Below, piece by piece: positions 41,552 to 51,791 of a DNA stretch of 64,000 nucleotides; position 1 is the first letter of the stretch; each line of letters starts with the position of its first letter. The DNA comes from Pleurostoma richardsiae (lineage: Eukaryota; Ascomycota; Sordariomycetes; Calosphaeriales; Pleurostomataceae): contig JANBVO010000001.1 of assembly GCA_030052745.1 (NCBI GenBank), positions 868,001 to 932,000 of the forward strand. The letters are read 5' to 3'. Under the pieces are notes generated by a model. The model saw nothing but the letters and a program-made list of their open reading frames with translations. It ran no database searches and was not told the origin of the DNA. The position numbers were made by a program, and so were the translations under genes.

Positions 41552-43436
41552 ATGTCTTCACAGTCTGACCCCAAGTCGATGGAGAAGAACCAGGCCGCCC
41601 TCGAGACCCCCTCGAAGATCGACGGTGAAGCCATCAGCGCCGTGTCACACATTGAGAAGATTGGGTCACATGGAGATGCCACATTCGACGACTCAATCGA
41701 GGAGACAAGAACCTCCCGAGCCGTCTGGCTGATCATCGCCACGGTTGCAATGGGAGGCTTCCTCTTCGGTATGGGTAACTTCTTGTTCCCGCACGTCTTG
41801 TCTTAACCCTGTATCTGCAGGTTACGATACTGGTGTCATCTCAGCCGTTCTCGTCAACTTAGGTGATGACCTCGGTCACGAGCTATCGTCCAGCGAGAAG
41901 GAGCTCGTTACCTCATTGACATCAGGGGGCGCCCTAATCGGCTCTCTCATTGCAGGTCTCCCTGCCGACAGATTCGGTCGCAAGTTTGGAATCAACGTCG
42001 GCTGCATTCTTTTCTTAGTCGGCTCCGTTATACAGGCGTCGGCATTCTCTATCGTGCAGATGTCGGTGGGTCGTTTTGTCGTTGGCTTAGGTGTTGGCTC
42101 AGCTGCCATGATCATTGTAAGTGTCTTCTAAGGCTCCTCTCTCTTCATTGGTTCTCTAAGCTCCGCAGTCACTGAGTTTATATTCCAGCCGCTGTACATA
42201 GGAGAGCTCGCGCCATCAAGACATCGAGGTCAAATGATCGCCTTCGACAACATGAGCGTGACGCTGGGCCAGCTCATCTCCTATGCTCTCGGAGCAGCCT
42301 TTACAGAGGTGAGCCGCGGCTGGCGGTACATGGTGGCTGTGGGCGGTGTGCCGCCAATCATACTCTTTGTCCTACTTATGCTCTGCCCTGAATCTCCCCG
42401 GTACCTCATCTCCCGTGACAAGATCGAAGAGGCCACCGGCGTAATCAGTCGTGTCTTTCCCGAGGCATCTCGAGAGCAGGTGAGGGCGAAGGTCAATATC
42501 ATCCTGTGGAATATTGAAACCGAAGCCCAAACGATAAGGGATAAGTCTCTGTGGTGGAAGTTCAAGCAGCTGCACTGTGTGCCTGCTAACCTACGGGCAT
42601 TGGTTGTCGCATGCACCGTGATGGCCGGTTCGTTCCCAGCACCCTTTTCTTTTGTGTCTATAACTTGAATAGAGAACCTGACCACTAATGGCGAGCAACA
42701 GTCAGTCAACTGGGTGGTTTCAACACGCTGATGTATTACTCCGCCACGATATTTTCACTTGTGGGCTTCAGCAAGGCAACCGCAGTCTCTATTGTTGTCG
42801 GCGGGACAAACTTTGTGTTCACGTTGGCGAGCATGTTTGTCCTCGATAGATTGGGAAGGCGTCTCGTTCTCCTAGTCACGCTTTTAGGCATGGTAAAACT
42901 CCCCAGTCTGAGCTCGATCTCACGCCCGGGCATGCTGCTAATTCTCCTTTGTCCCGCAGGCTCTCAGTATGGTCGTTACCGCGGCAGCATTTCACTACAT
43001 ACCCGTCTCCGAAAGCCTCGAGCTGACGACAGATTCGGTGAACTGGGCCGGTATTGTCGTCCTAGTCACCATTATATTCTACGTGGCGTTCTTTGGTGGC
43101 GGCGTGGCCACGATCGCCTGGGTGGGCACGGAGCTTTTGCCCCTCGAGGTGCGAGCCCTGGGGACCACCATGAATGCGGTTGTCTGCTGGGCTTTCAATA
43201 TAATCCTCGCTTCCACTTTTCTTACCATGATGAAGTCTCTGACTCCAAGCGGCGCTTTTGGGTTCTACGCTGGAGTATGCTTTTTCGGCTGGTTGTTTGT
43301 GCTGTTCTGCTACCCGGAGGCCAAGGGGCTGCCGCTGGAAGAGGTTGGCCAGATCTTCGAGCATGGGTTCGGTGTCAAGCGCGCTGCTCAAATGCAGCGA
43401 GAGGCTAAGACGAGACGTCAGGCGGGGGTGATATAA
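41552..43436 (+). CDS. MFS sugar porter, myo-inositol-transporter-like
   Basis: Exons 41552-41768, 41821-42116, 42189-42627, 42702-42892 and 42960-43436; 539 aa. A 60-residue polar N-terminus precedes helix 1 with GGFLFGYDTGVISAVLV, the GYDTGVIS form typical of inositol/polyol porters. Other family motifs are RFGRKFG, VPLYIGELAPSRHRG, PESPRYL, QLGGFNTLMYYSATIF and DRLGRRL. Last-exon helices include VAFFGGGVATIAWVGTELLPLEVRALG. It is a proton-coupled plasma-membrane importer; inositol or a related polyol is the best guess. Divergent from a regulator-like gene, a common pairing for carrier and regulator. Confidence 0.9.
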
Positions 43437-43809
43437 ACGTAAGTTCTCTAGAGCCAGTTCACCACACCAGAGTTGGCAATGACACGCTTAAACAATTGTT
43501 ACAATCTCTTGACACCCTTTTTCTCTCCCTGTTAGGGCTGCCATCAAGGACATAACACGAGCCACGCACTGCGTGGTGTTCAATTCTTCCAAGAGCGTTA
43601 CCAAACACAATGGCTGTCGACTCCACACTCTCCCCGCCCTATCCGACAATTTCTGACACCTTTACCTCGGAAATAGGCCACTTAGGAGCGTAGTATGCCC
43701 CAAAGACCACCTCCACAAGTGTCCTCAAGAGACGGACTGCCATGCCCGCGTCACACTAAACATCCCGAAGTCCAAATAAAAAGGAGCTGGACAAAAAGAA
43801 ACTGATTCT
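43437..43809. other. Intergenic between carrier and tRNA
   Basis: 373 bp; nothing recognised. Confidence 0.4.
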
Positions 43810-43881
43810 CGATCTTGCCAGGGGTCGAACCTGGAACCTCCTGATTCGTAGTCAGACGCTCTGCCATTGAGCCACAAGACC
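43810..43881 (-). tRNA. tRNA-Arg (anticodon ACG)
   Basis: 72 nt, intronless. Acceptor stem GGTCTTG/CAAGATC with one G-T wobble, D stem GCTC/GAGC, anticodon stem TCTGA/TCAGG around loop CTACGAA (anticodon ACG), T arm CCAGG-TTCGACC-CCTGG, discriminator G. The CCA end is not encoded, as in eukaryotes. Box A- and box B-like sequences are internal. Confidence 0.93.
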
Positions 43882-44518
43882 GGCGCTTGTTTAGCTGGAT
43901 GGTATGTTGTCACGGCGAGCCCGGAAGGCCCACTACCTGACTAGAGACGGATGCCGGACACCGACACGACTGATTTGTGGAGCAGGCTAAGGTCGCCAGA
44001 TATCGGTCTGTAATTCTGCGAAAAGGCTCACTATCTGCATTGACTTTGGAAGTGAGAACTTCTTCAATCAATAATACGCTTTTCTGGCAAAGCGACTTCA
44101 CTGGATGGTATCGTCTAGAGGTTCCTTGCCGCAGCCAGACCGGATGCGCAACTTTGTAGCTTCAAAGACGAGGGCCCCGAGAGATCAGGAAACACGTCTT
44201 TGCCCTTCTGGTGACCTCCTACCATCCATCTCCTTCCTCTAAAACCGTCGATCTATAAATGAATTTCAGACTTCATCAAATGTTCATGACGTGCAAAACG
44301 CTATGCGCTCAGGTGGCTCCTCGCTCAATCCGTCTCATCCATCCTTTCCTCCTTCTACCCCTCGTCGTCTTGTCACCATGAACCTCTGGGCAAGCAATCC
44401 GTCTGTGCCGAATCTCCCTAGTCTAGCGGTCCCAATCTTCCCAGGAGAAGAAACTTCCCTGCTTCCCTTTCTCTTCCTGCTCGCTGACTTGTCACGCGAT
44501 GCCCCAGAGAGGCCTCAC
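43882..44518. other. Intergenic, 0.6 kb
   Basis: Between the tRNA and the thioredoxin 3' end. It holds a TATA-like CTATAAATG at about 44252. No gene supported. Confidence 0.4.
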
Positions 44519-44908
44519 TCATGCGCTCCCCGCCGCCTCAGCCGCCCTCTTCTTCGCCAGGCCGCCCAGCTTGTCCGCCGCGGCCCCCAGGCTCCTGGGG
44601 TCCGCGCCCTGGATCATGGCCTGCCCGTTGACGGCGACCTGCCTGCCCTCCTTGAAGAACATGAACGTGGGCATGGCGGTGACGCGGTACGCCCGCGCCA
44701 CGTCCTGCGCGTGGTCGACGTTGACCTTGGCGAAGGCCAGCACGCCGGGTGTCGCGTGCCGGGCGGCCAGCTGCTCGAAGACGGGCGCGATGGCCTTACA
44801 GGGAGGGCACCAGTCGGCGAAGAAGTCCACGGCCACGTAGGTGGTAGAGGCGAAGAGGGACTGCAGCTCCGGGAGGGAGCTGACGTGGTGGATGTTGTCG
44901 TTGCCCAT
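44519..44908 (-). CDS. Thioredoxin with a CPPC active site
   Basis: Single exon, 129 aa, about 20 longer than usual at the C-terminus (GGLAKKRAAEAAGSA). The fold markers are all present: VAVDFFADWCPPCKAIAPVFEQLA, FAKVNVDH, the cis-proline loop VTAMPTFMFFKEG and VNGQAMIQGADP. The redox motif is WCPPC rather than WCGPC; the first proline is known to shift redox potential and stability in engineered and some natural thioredoxins. It has no targeting peptide, so it is probably cytosolic, a disulfide reductase fed by thioredoxin reductase. The start is the ATG just before the first beta strand; the longer upstream frame is not thioredoxin-like. Confidence 0.9.
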   Translation of the reverse strand: MGNDNIHHVSSLPELQSLFASTTYVAVDFFADWCPPCKAIAPVFEQLAARHATPGVLAFAKVNVDHAQDVARAYRVTAMPTFMFFKEGRQVAVNGQAMIQGADPRSLGAAADKLGGLAKKRAAEAAGSA

Positions 44909-45825
44909 TTTCCCGACGGGGTTCCTGGATTTGGCTGTTTTGCTTCTGTTTTTTCTATATCCCGTGAGCTCCGCTGGGAGTCTATTATTGTGCCTGCCTT
45001 GATTTTTCTTCTGATACAGTATGAAGTGTCTCGCTGGATGACCGATTGCGGTTATGTCGTTCGGAGTGTTTAACATTTGTATCCGGGCTGTTGGCGCCGA
45101 TTTCTAACCAGCGAGAGGTGGTCACGTGGGCTCATGATCCTCCATCGCGTTCCACGGGATTCGCAATGTCGACAGGATAAGCAGTCGCGCGCAAATCGTG
45201 TCAGCGCTTCCAAATCGACTTCATGCATGAGTCCGTACGAAATATTCAAGGGAGCTCTCGACACGATCAAATACGCCATTTAATGCATGGAGAACAGAGA
45301 CTAGTTCTTTGTCAGCTTGCAATTGCCAGTAGTCCTCGTTTCAGCGATGTACCGAGAGCCGACACTTTCCGTGTAGAAGAGGATTGATGACAGCTTTTGG
45401 GTAGCACTGGGATTCATGTACAGGGTATTATGATATACAACGGCGACGGACCGAATTACGGCCTATTTTATCGCTCCGCCTTAGCTTCGTCCAACGGGTG
45501 ACGGCTGAGCGTCTCAGTGACCGCCCTCTGCCAGACAACTTCCATCCACCGGTGCGAGGCGCGGTTCTTCTTGAGTCCTGCTGTGCGTCTCAAGCGCTCC
45601 GGAGTACTCGTTGTGTTCGGCGACTCCTAACACTCAACAAATACGCAGACGTACGCCTCGTATGCCTTCTCCTATGCGGGACTCTGAGTGAAGCAGTGCA
45701 TCGGTCGTCCATGAGCGACCAGCTGCAGTGTGAGATAGTACATCTCTCTTACCGGTCACGAGCAGCCTACGGGCCGGGCAATCGGCGAGCTTCCTCAGTA
45801 GATCTAGAGCAGCGTATAGCTAGTC
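44909..45825. other. Intergenic, 0.9 kb
   Basis: Thioredoxin promoter and the 3' flank of the next minus-strand gene. ORFs at 45070-45929 are chance frames. Confidence 0.4.
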
Positions 45826-46935
45826 TCAAAGCCAGCCGATCCCAAGGGCGAAGCCAGCGGCCAGCAAGCCAAGGGCAGCAGGGCAGTCCCATCCGGCCAG
45901 CTCGGCACCCCGCCCTTTACCTAACCTAGCCGCCGCCCCCGCCGAGGCTGTCGCCGTCGCCGTTACCGACCGCGTCGCACTCCCCGCGCTCGCTCCCGCC
46001 CCATCCTCCGTCGCCGTCGCCGTCGCCGTCGGCAGCTCTGTCGCGCCCTCCGCCGCCTCCCCGCTCGGGTACGCCGAGCCCACCAGCGTGGTGGGGATCA
46101 CATTCGTCGGCACCACCGGCGTCGTCGCGCCGCTCGGCGCGCTCATCCCCGCGCACCCGTCGCCCACGTTGCAGTACCACGTCCACAGGCTGTCCGGCTG
46201 CGTCGGGTCCGCCACCACGCCCGCGCACTCGCTGTTCCAACAGTCGAACAGGTCCTGCGTGGTCCCCGCGATGTTAGTGCCGTCGGCGTCGGAGTAGCGC
46301 AGCCCGCAGGCGCGGAAGCACGCGTAGGAGCTGCAGGGCAGGGAGTCGTAGGGCTTGACCCAGCCGCCGTACTTCTCCCACTTCGTCCAGGAGGAGACGC
46401 TGGTGTTGGCGAGGCGGAAGGGGTTGGAGGAGGCGACGCCGTCGGGAGGCATGTACATGACGGTGCCGTTGAACTCGATGGCGTCGATGGAGTAGGTGTC
46501 AGCGGGGCCGAGGTCGCTCGGGATGGTAATGTTGGGGTTGGTGGTGCCGATGGGGATCAGGTCGGTGAGGTAGCCTGCAGGAGTCGGGGGTGATATCTTA
46601 GCATTGGAACTTAGATGTCTTGCGAATGAAGGAGGGCAGAGCTGGGGTTGTAGGTCTGACGTACACATGTCCATCCACTCGCTGTAAAAGAGGTAGAGGC
46701 GGTAGTGCTGGTACAGAGCATCGGTCGAGCAGCCTGAGTCCGGCGGGTTGTAGCACACCGGCTGGACATCGCTGTACCACGGCCCGAGCTGGGCGTAGGC
46801 GTACCGCTGCTTCCAGAAGTCAAATCCAACTGTGATCTCGGTCGGTACGCCGGCCTGGACAGTCTCGGGGATGGTGAGGTTGAGCGCGGCGCAGAGAGAC
46901 GGGAGAATCAAGAGAACGACAGATACTGGCGCCAT
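45826..46935 (-). CDS. Secreted, probably GPI-anchored cell-surface protein
   Basis: Exons 46665-46935 and 45826-46574; the 90-bp intron 46575-46664 is stop-free and in frame, so both spliced (339 aa) and unspliced (369 aa) products are open. Signal peptide MAPVSVVLLILPSLCAALN. The mature part has an Ig-like start (TVQAGVPTEITVGFDFW), several N-glycosylation sites and a cysteine-rich block (SLPCSSYACFRACGLRY, LFDCWNSECAGV, TWYCNVGDGCAGM). A Thr/Ala/Ser-rich stalk and a hydrophobic tail (AALGLLAAGFALGIGWL) end it, as in GPI precursors. It would sit at the outer membrane face or wall. I do not recognise a named family. Confidence 0.8.
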   Translation of the reverse strand: MAPVSVVLLILPSLCAALNLTIPETVQAGVPTEITVGFDFWKQRYAYAQLGPWYSDVQPVCYNPPDSGCSTDALYQHYRLYLFYSEWMDMCTSDLQPQLCPPSFARHLSSNAKISPPTPAGYLTDLIPIGTTNPNITIPSDLGPADTYSIDAIEFNGTVMYMPPDGVASSNPFRLANTSVSSWTKWEKYGGWVKPYDSLPCSSYACFRACGLRYSDADGTNIAGTTQDLFDCWNSECAGVVADPTQPDSLWTWYCNVGDGCAGMSAPSGATTPVVPTNVIPTTLVGSAYPSGEAAEGATELPTATATATEDGAGASAGSATRSVTATATASAGAAARLGKGRGAELAGWDCPAALGLLAAGFALGIGWL

Positions 46936-47359
46936 GACTGAGGGGTCTGCAAGCAGAAAAAGAAAAGAAACGTCAAATGAACGATATATCCAACATGTCG
47001 ATTAGCGAGCGGGACGGCAAGACGCCTTCTCCCCGTTCTCACCAGCGAGGGAGATGCTATCCCTACTATGCAGTAGTGCAGTGAAGAATCAATGATCCAA
47101 AGGTTCTTGGGAAATTAAGGTATGGACTAGCGGACGGCGTGGGGATTGAGTCCCGGCCCGGCTTAAAAACGGCCCCGCAACGCCGTCATTGGGAATTTAA
47201 TTTACTCTTCATGTTATGTTAATCTTCCTGTTCATCAGACCGAGTCTGTATCTACATGTCGCGTCTATGTGTTGCGTTACATATAATTCATGCCTCCAAA
47301 AACCAAACCGGGACGCCTAATGATGCTTTCTCCCCTGGCTCATCTTACGAGGCCAATCC
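46936..47359. other. Intergenic, 0.4 kb
   Basis: Promoter of the GPI-type protein; nothing else recognised. Confidence 0.4.
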
Positions 47360-48179
47360 TCAAGGACTGCGACTCTGCAGCTCGTGGGCACCCACTTGCC
47401 GGCTCTGTAGCTCATGCGCAGCAGGCGACCGGCTCTGCAGTTCATGGGCACCAAGCGGCTGGCTCTGCGGGTCATAGTAGGACGGTTTCTGTTCGCCTTG
47501 GTAGATCGGTTGCGTGTACGACGGATAGCCGGTGTTCTCGTACACAGCACCCCCCTGGTACGGGTCGGTGGCCGGGGGGTACGCGTAGCCCGTGTTCTGG
47601 ACGTAGATGTGCTGCTCAGATGGATTGGCGGCGGGCACATACGTACCGCGCAGGGTGCCTTTGCGCTGGCGGTGGTAGATGACGCCGGCGTAGATGAGCA
47701 CGCCGATGAAGGACAGACTGAAACGGAGCTGCGGTGAGTAACGAGAACACAGGGCTAGACCGGACAGAGGCATGCGCCTTGACTTACTATACGATGATGT
47801 TGATTATGAAAGCTACGGCCGTTCTTGAGCCGATCATGGAGAGGATGAACAGCACCGTCCAGATCGTCGTCTGTACGACGTTGACGATCAGGAAGAACCG
47901 GGGGCTGAGGGTGCGCTTGGCGCGCTTGACGATGCAGGTGATGTCGAGGGCAAGACACAGCAAGATGATGAGCATCACCACTACCACGATTCCCAGCGCG
48001 CCGCCCACGCTCCCGCCGTCGTCCTCGAAGTCGTCGGAGTGAGACGCGATGACGCCGATGAGCAGCGCGTAGACGACGATATCGAGACACATGACGAGAA
48101 TGCGGATCACCCAGAAGGGGATCAGGACGCGCTTGAGGAAGGGCGACATGTTGTCGCCGACGACATGGTGCGTGGCCAT
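47360..48179 (-). CDS. Four-helix (MARVEL-like) membrane protein with repeat tail
   Basis: Exons 47788-48179 and 47360-47717, intron 70 bp, 249 aa. Four hydrophobic helices: VLIPFWVIRILVMCLDIVVY, LGIVVVVMLIILLCLALDI, FFLIVNVVQTTIWTVLFIL and VAFIINIIVYLSFIGVLIYAG. An acidic loop (HSDDFEDDGG) lies between helices 1 and 2. The cytosolic tail is Pro/Tyr/Gln-rich (YPPATDPYQGGAVYENTGY) and ends with three AHELQSR repeats. The layout resembles fungal MARVEL/tetraspan proteins of the plasma membrane or eisosomes, though assignment is by topology only. The GTAAGT donor with the TTTCAG acceptor is the join that keeps both frame and the fourth helix. Confidence 0.78.
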
Positions 48180-50300
48180 CTTGAAGGGGCGTTTCTGCCC
48201 TGTTGGGCTGGTGATGTGCTCGACTGGTGTTGGGCGCGTCTGGAGGCAGAGAGTCCAGCGATAAGGATCCAGACAAATCCAGAACCACAAATTCCGTCGT
48301 CCTCCAAAATCGAGAAGGAATAGAGTGCCGGATCCGAACGCCTGGCCGCTGGACTTATTAAATCATCACGCCCGGAAAATAATGAAAAAAAATAAGGTAT
48401 GGACCATGGCGAAAGGGGGCCTGCAGGGCCCCGGTTTCATGCATGAGGGAGGCGAAGAGGGCTGAGATTGCCCACTAACGAACCCTGCGAGACCGCCAAG
48501 ACCACTGCCTAAGCACCTTGGCCTTGCTCAGCCGCAGGGCCAACAGAAGTTGGCAGAGGTCTCCTGCATCTGTGGGCAGACGATTGCTCGTGTGAAGACG
48601 AGCGCGGTTGTGGCTGGTTTCACGGCGCAAAAATAGACGAGACAGCGAAGACATCGGCTGTTCCTTCTCAGGTTTCTCCCACCAGTAAACCTTCCCACCG
48701 CTCTTGAGATGCTCGACAGGCAATAACTGATGCTAAAGAAATACAGGAGTCAGCGCAACGCCTGGTAGGCGACCTTGGCGCCGAAGGATCCCGCTACTGC
48801 ACGGCTAACACGAGGGCTAATAACGCCGAAAATAGCAGAAAAATGCGGAGGCCTGTTGTCAATCTCGCTTCTCTGCTTGTGCCGCAAACCGTTTGGCCGA
48901 TGGACGCCTGCCGTCTTCGGCAACCTGGTGGGAGTTCGCGAGACCCCGAGCCGGCTTGGGACAGCTTCACCCGATTTTCGTCGGAATTGCTGAAGCCGAC
49001 CTGATGGAACGGGGCTTTCTCCTCTTGATCAACCGGCGATCGTCCGCCTAGCGACGGTCACAGCCCCGCTTTGCTCGGCTCGGCGCCGGTATGCCTTGCC
49101 CGATCTTGGTCTCCGCAAGCGTGGCTGGGCGACTGCCACCTATGACGGAGACTTGAAGAGGTCCCGGCCTGGAGAGTGAGGAGCGAGGAGGCTCTGTTGC
49201 CGCGCCTTTGTCGCGAACCGTGACCGGTCCGCAGGAATAGGCTTCTAGAAGTCGACCTAGAGAAGCAGGGCCAAGAGTTTGCCAGCTTGCTCCATCTGGC
49301 TCCGTTTCCTCCAGCCATCATCATGACATGCTCGGATGCCTAATGGCAGAGCCTGGCACTAGAAGAGACAACGTCAATCACGGGTCCTGCTAGGAGAACA
49401 CTGTGGTAGCGTCGAACAGGATGAGCGTGATCAACAGTGGCTTCAGATTCCAGTCTCGGCCATGGCCCATGATAGCCATCAACGCTCAAAGCTACTGTTC
49501 ATACACCGCTCGAGGAGCCCGAGTTGAGCTCTGTATGCTGGCCACATGGTGAGGAGCGTTAACGGGTCTGGCCCGTTCTCTTCGCCTTTCAGAGCCGCTG
49601 AAGCGTGTTCTTTCTTTCGGCATGACACGGCGAGGACGAAGTGGCCGCAGAGACTGCGGCCTCCTTTTGGCCAAGCTCAAGCTGATTTGTCGCCAAATTC
49701 GGACAAAGACCCCAAAAATGATGAAAATGGCGCCCCATAGCGTGGACACGGCGCTTAGCAGCCGTCGGCCTGTCCTCTACCTCGACGCCCATTGGCGGCT
49801 GGGCATGAATTTCGGACCAATCCGAAGAGCCAGCCGGCCAGGAAGCTATCAACACTGGCGAGACCAACAACCACCGCTCGACGACAGTCCCTCAGCGTCG
49901 CTTAATTCGTCCGCGGTCTGGACGGAGGCTTGCCGACCTGCTGGGCTATGGGGCCATGGGACGCGGGACGGGATGCGATTGATGGCCAAATGCGGATCTT
50001 GACGTATATGGGTGTGGTGACCCCCATATATCACACTGACAATCTCCGGCGTCACTGCGCGATCAGGTTATCGATAAACAAGGCTGTGGGATGGTTCTAT
50101 TTTGGACGTGCCTCTTCTAGTCCGTGGCAACCGGCAAGAGATAATTCGCGTCGAGCCGACCCTCCAGGACAGTGCCTTAAAGCTTACCGTCCCACCAGCC
50201 TGGTCCCAAGCAGCTGCCGAGGGACTGCCCTCTTCCTCGCCGACTGCCTCGACTCGATAGCGCTGTCTCCCATGTCCGGTCACTCCGCCAGGGCACCAAC
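48180..50300. other. Largest gene-free stretch, 2.1 kb
   Basis: Several ORFs of 60-130 codons (48475-48723, 49058-49324, 49589-50002) show no family motif, signal peptide or membrane helix. A 26-bp inverted repeat lies at 50005-50030. I see no RNA gene or transposon. Confidence 0.45.
50005..50030. repeat. Short inverted repeat (8-bp stem)
   Basis: TATATGGG and CCCATATA separated by 10 bp, about 270 bp upstream of the rhodopsin-fold gene start. Confidence 0.5.
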
Positions 50301-51593
50301 ATGCAGCGGGGAACACAGCTCGCGGCCGTCATGTGGGTGCTGACGGCCGTCTCCCTGACCCTGGTGGGCCTGCGACTCTACACCCGGGTCCGCATTGTGC
50401 GCTTCGTCGGCGCCGAGGATCACATGTATGCCTGGACCGGCGCCTTCCTCCTCGCCTTCACCGTCTTCATCCAGGTGTCCGTCCACAACGGCCTGGGCCG
50501 CAGCCTCTGGGCGCTCCCGCTCAACAAGTCGTCCGACGCCATCTTCTGGACTTACGTCGCCAACACCTTCGCCATCACGGGCAACGCCTTCGCCAAGCTG
50601 TCCATGGGCCTGTTCCTGCTGCGCGTGGTGCAGCTGCGGTGGCATCGCATCGCGCTCTGGGTGCTTGTCGGCGTGACGTGCAGCACGAGCGCGGCGCTGA
50701 CGATCATGCTGTGGAATCAAACCACGCCGGTGAAAGCGAGCTGGGACCCCCTGCGGACGCCGGGGAAGTGGAACATCCGGATACAGCCGATGAGCGTCGG
50801 CCTCGGTGGTAAGTACTGTATTCGATGGGCATGACGCACGAGGTCCTGCGCGGTGCTGATGGGAGACGGCAGTCTGGTCGAGCGCGTGCGACTTCTTCTT
50901 TGCGGTATTCCCGTGGCTCTTCATCTTCTCGCTGCGCATGCCCCAGCGAGAGAAGATTATGCTGGCGACTAGCATGAGCCTCGGTGTGATGTGAGTACAT
51001 GGCTATGTCCCGCTTGCTCGAATCGGAGTAACGAAACTAACATGCCGCTGTCGTCCTGCAGAGCAGGTGCTTGTGGGATCGTCAGGACTGTCGTGCTCTC
51101 GCGTTTGAACATCATGGATTACACATGTAAGCCCTCGCATGTGTTCCCTCCGAACCGTCCTAAGTCATGACATGCTGACAAGCAGACAGACAACTTTGTG
51201 CCTTACTTCGCCTGGGCCGGTGCCGAAATTGCCGTGTCCATGGTATGTCTCGGCATCCCGACACTGCGTCCGCTATATCTAAGGCACCGCCGCCGCGTGA
51301 GCGTCCATTATGGCCGTCACGGCCAGACGCCGCACCGTGAAAGTGAATTGCCGCGCTTTACAATGGTGGACCGGAAGCCCGCCGACCCGACCAACATAAT
51401 GCGCGACTCGGCTTCGTCGCATACCAGCATAGTTTCGACACCCACGAAGCCTCCCATGGCTCATACCAAACGGCCGAGCGATTGCGTGGACGAGATACTG
51501 GGGCTCTATGACCAGAACAATGCGGCTGTCTGGGTCAAGACCGAGGTGAAAGTGCAGAGGCACGAGGATGCAAATTGGCCACTGAGGAGTTGA
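50301..51593 (+). CDS. Fungal rhodopsin-fold (PTH11/SAT5-like) membrane receptor-type protein
   Basis: Exons 50301-50808, 50873-50990, 51062-51126 and 51190-51593; 364 aa. Seven hydrophobic segments follow the PF20684-type pattern: MWVLTAVSLTLVGLRLYTRVR, DHMYAWTGAFLLAFTVFI, AFAKLSMGLFLLRVVQ, WVLVGVTCSTSAALTIMLW, ACDFFFAVFPWLFIF, AGACGIVRTVVLSRLN and YFAWAGAEIAVSMVCLGIPTLRPL. The terminal segment GAEIAVSMVCLGIPTLRPLY is a strong family marker. The tail of about 100 residues is polar and Ser/Thr-rich. Members sit in the plasma membrane and some are linked to host sensing or occur in secondary-metabolite clusters. It is convergent with the SDR. Confidence 0.85.
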
Positions 51594-51791
51594 GCCTTTG
51601 GCGCAGGACATGATATAGAACACCGTCTCTCGACATCTGGTACTCTAATGAATTCACTAATGACAGTCTCCTCGCCGACAAACTGGGTCTGACTGTTCCT
51701 GTCTACTTACTCTACGCCAGCCCCGTCACGTTGACGAAGCCAGAGCAGGGGCCAAGTACTGCCACCAAGCTGTGGAGCATGCAAGGGCTAT

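Noticed and set aside
48475-50002. Genes in the 2.1-kb stretch before the receptor
   Set aside because: ORFs of 80-126 codons on both strands with no motif, signal, helix or splice partner.
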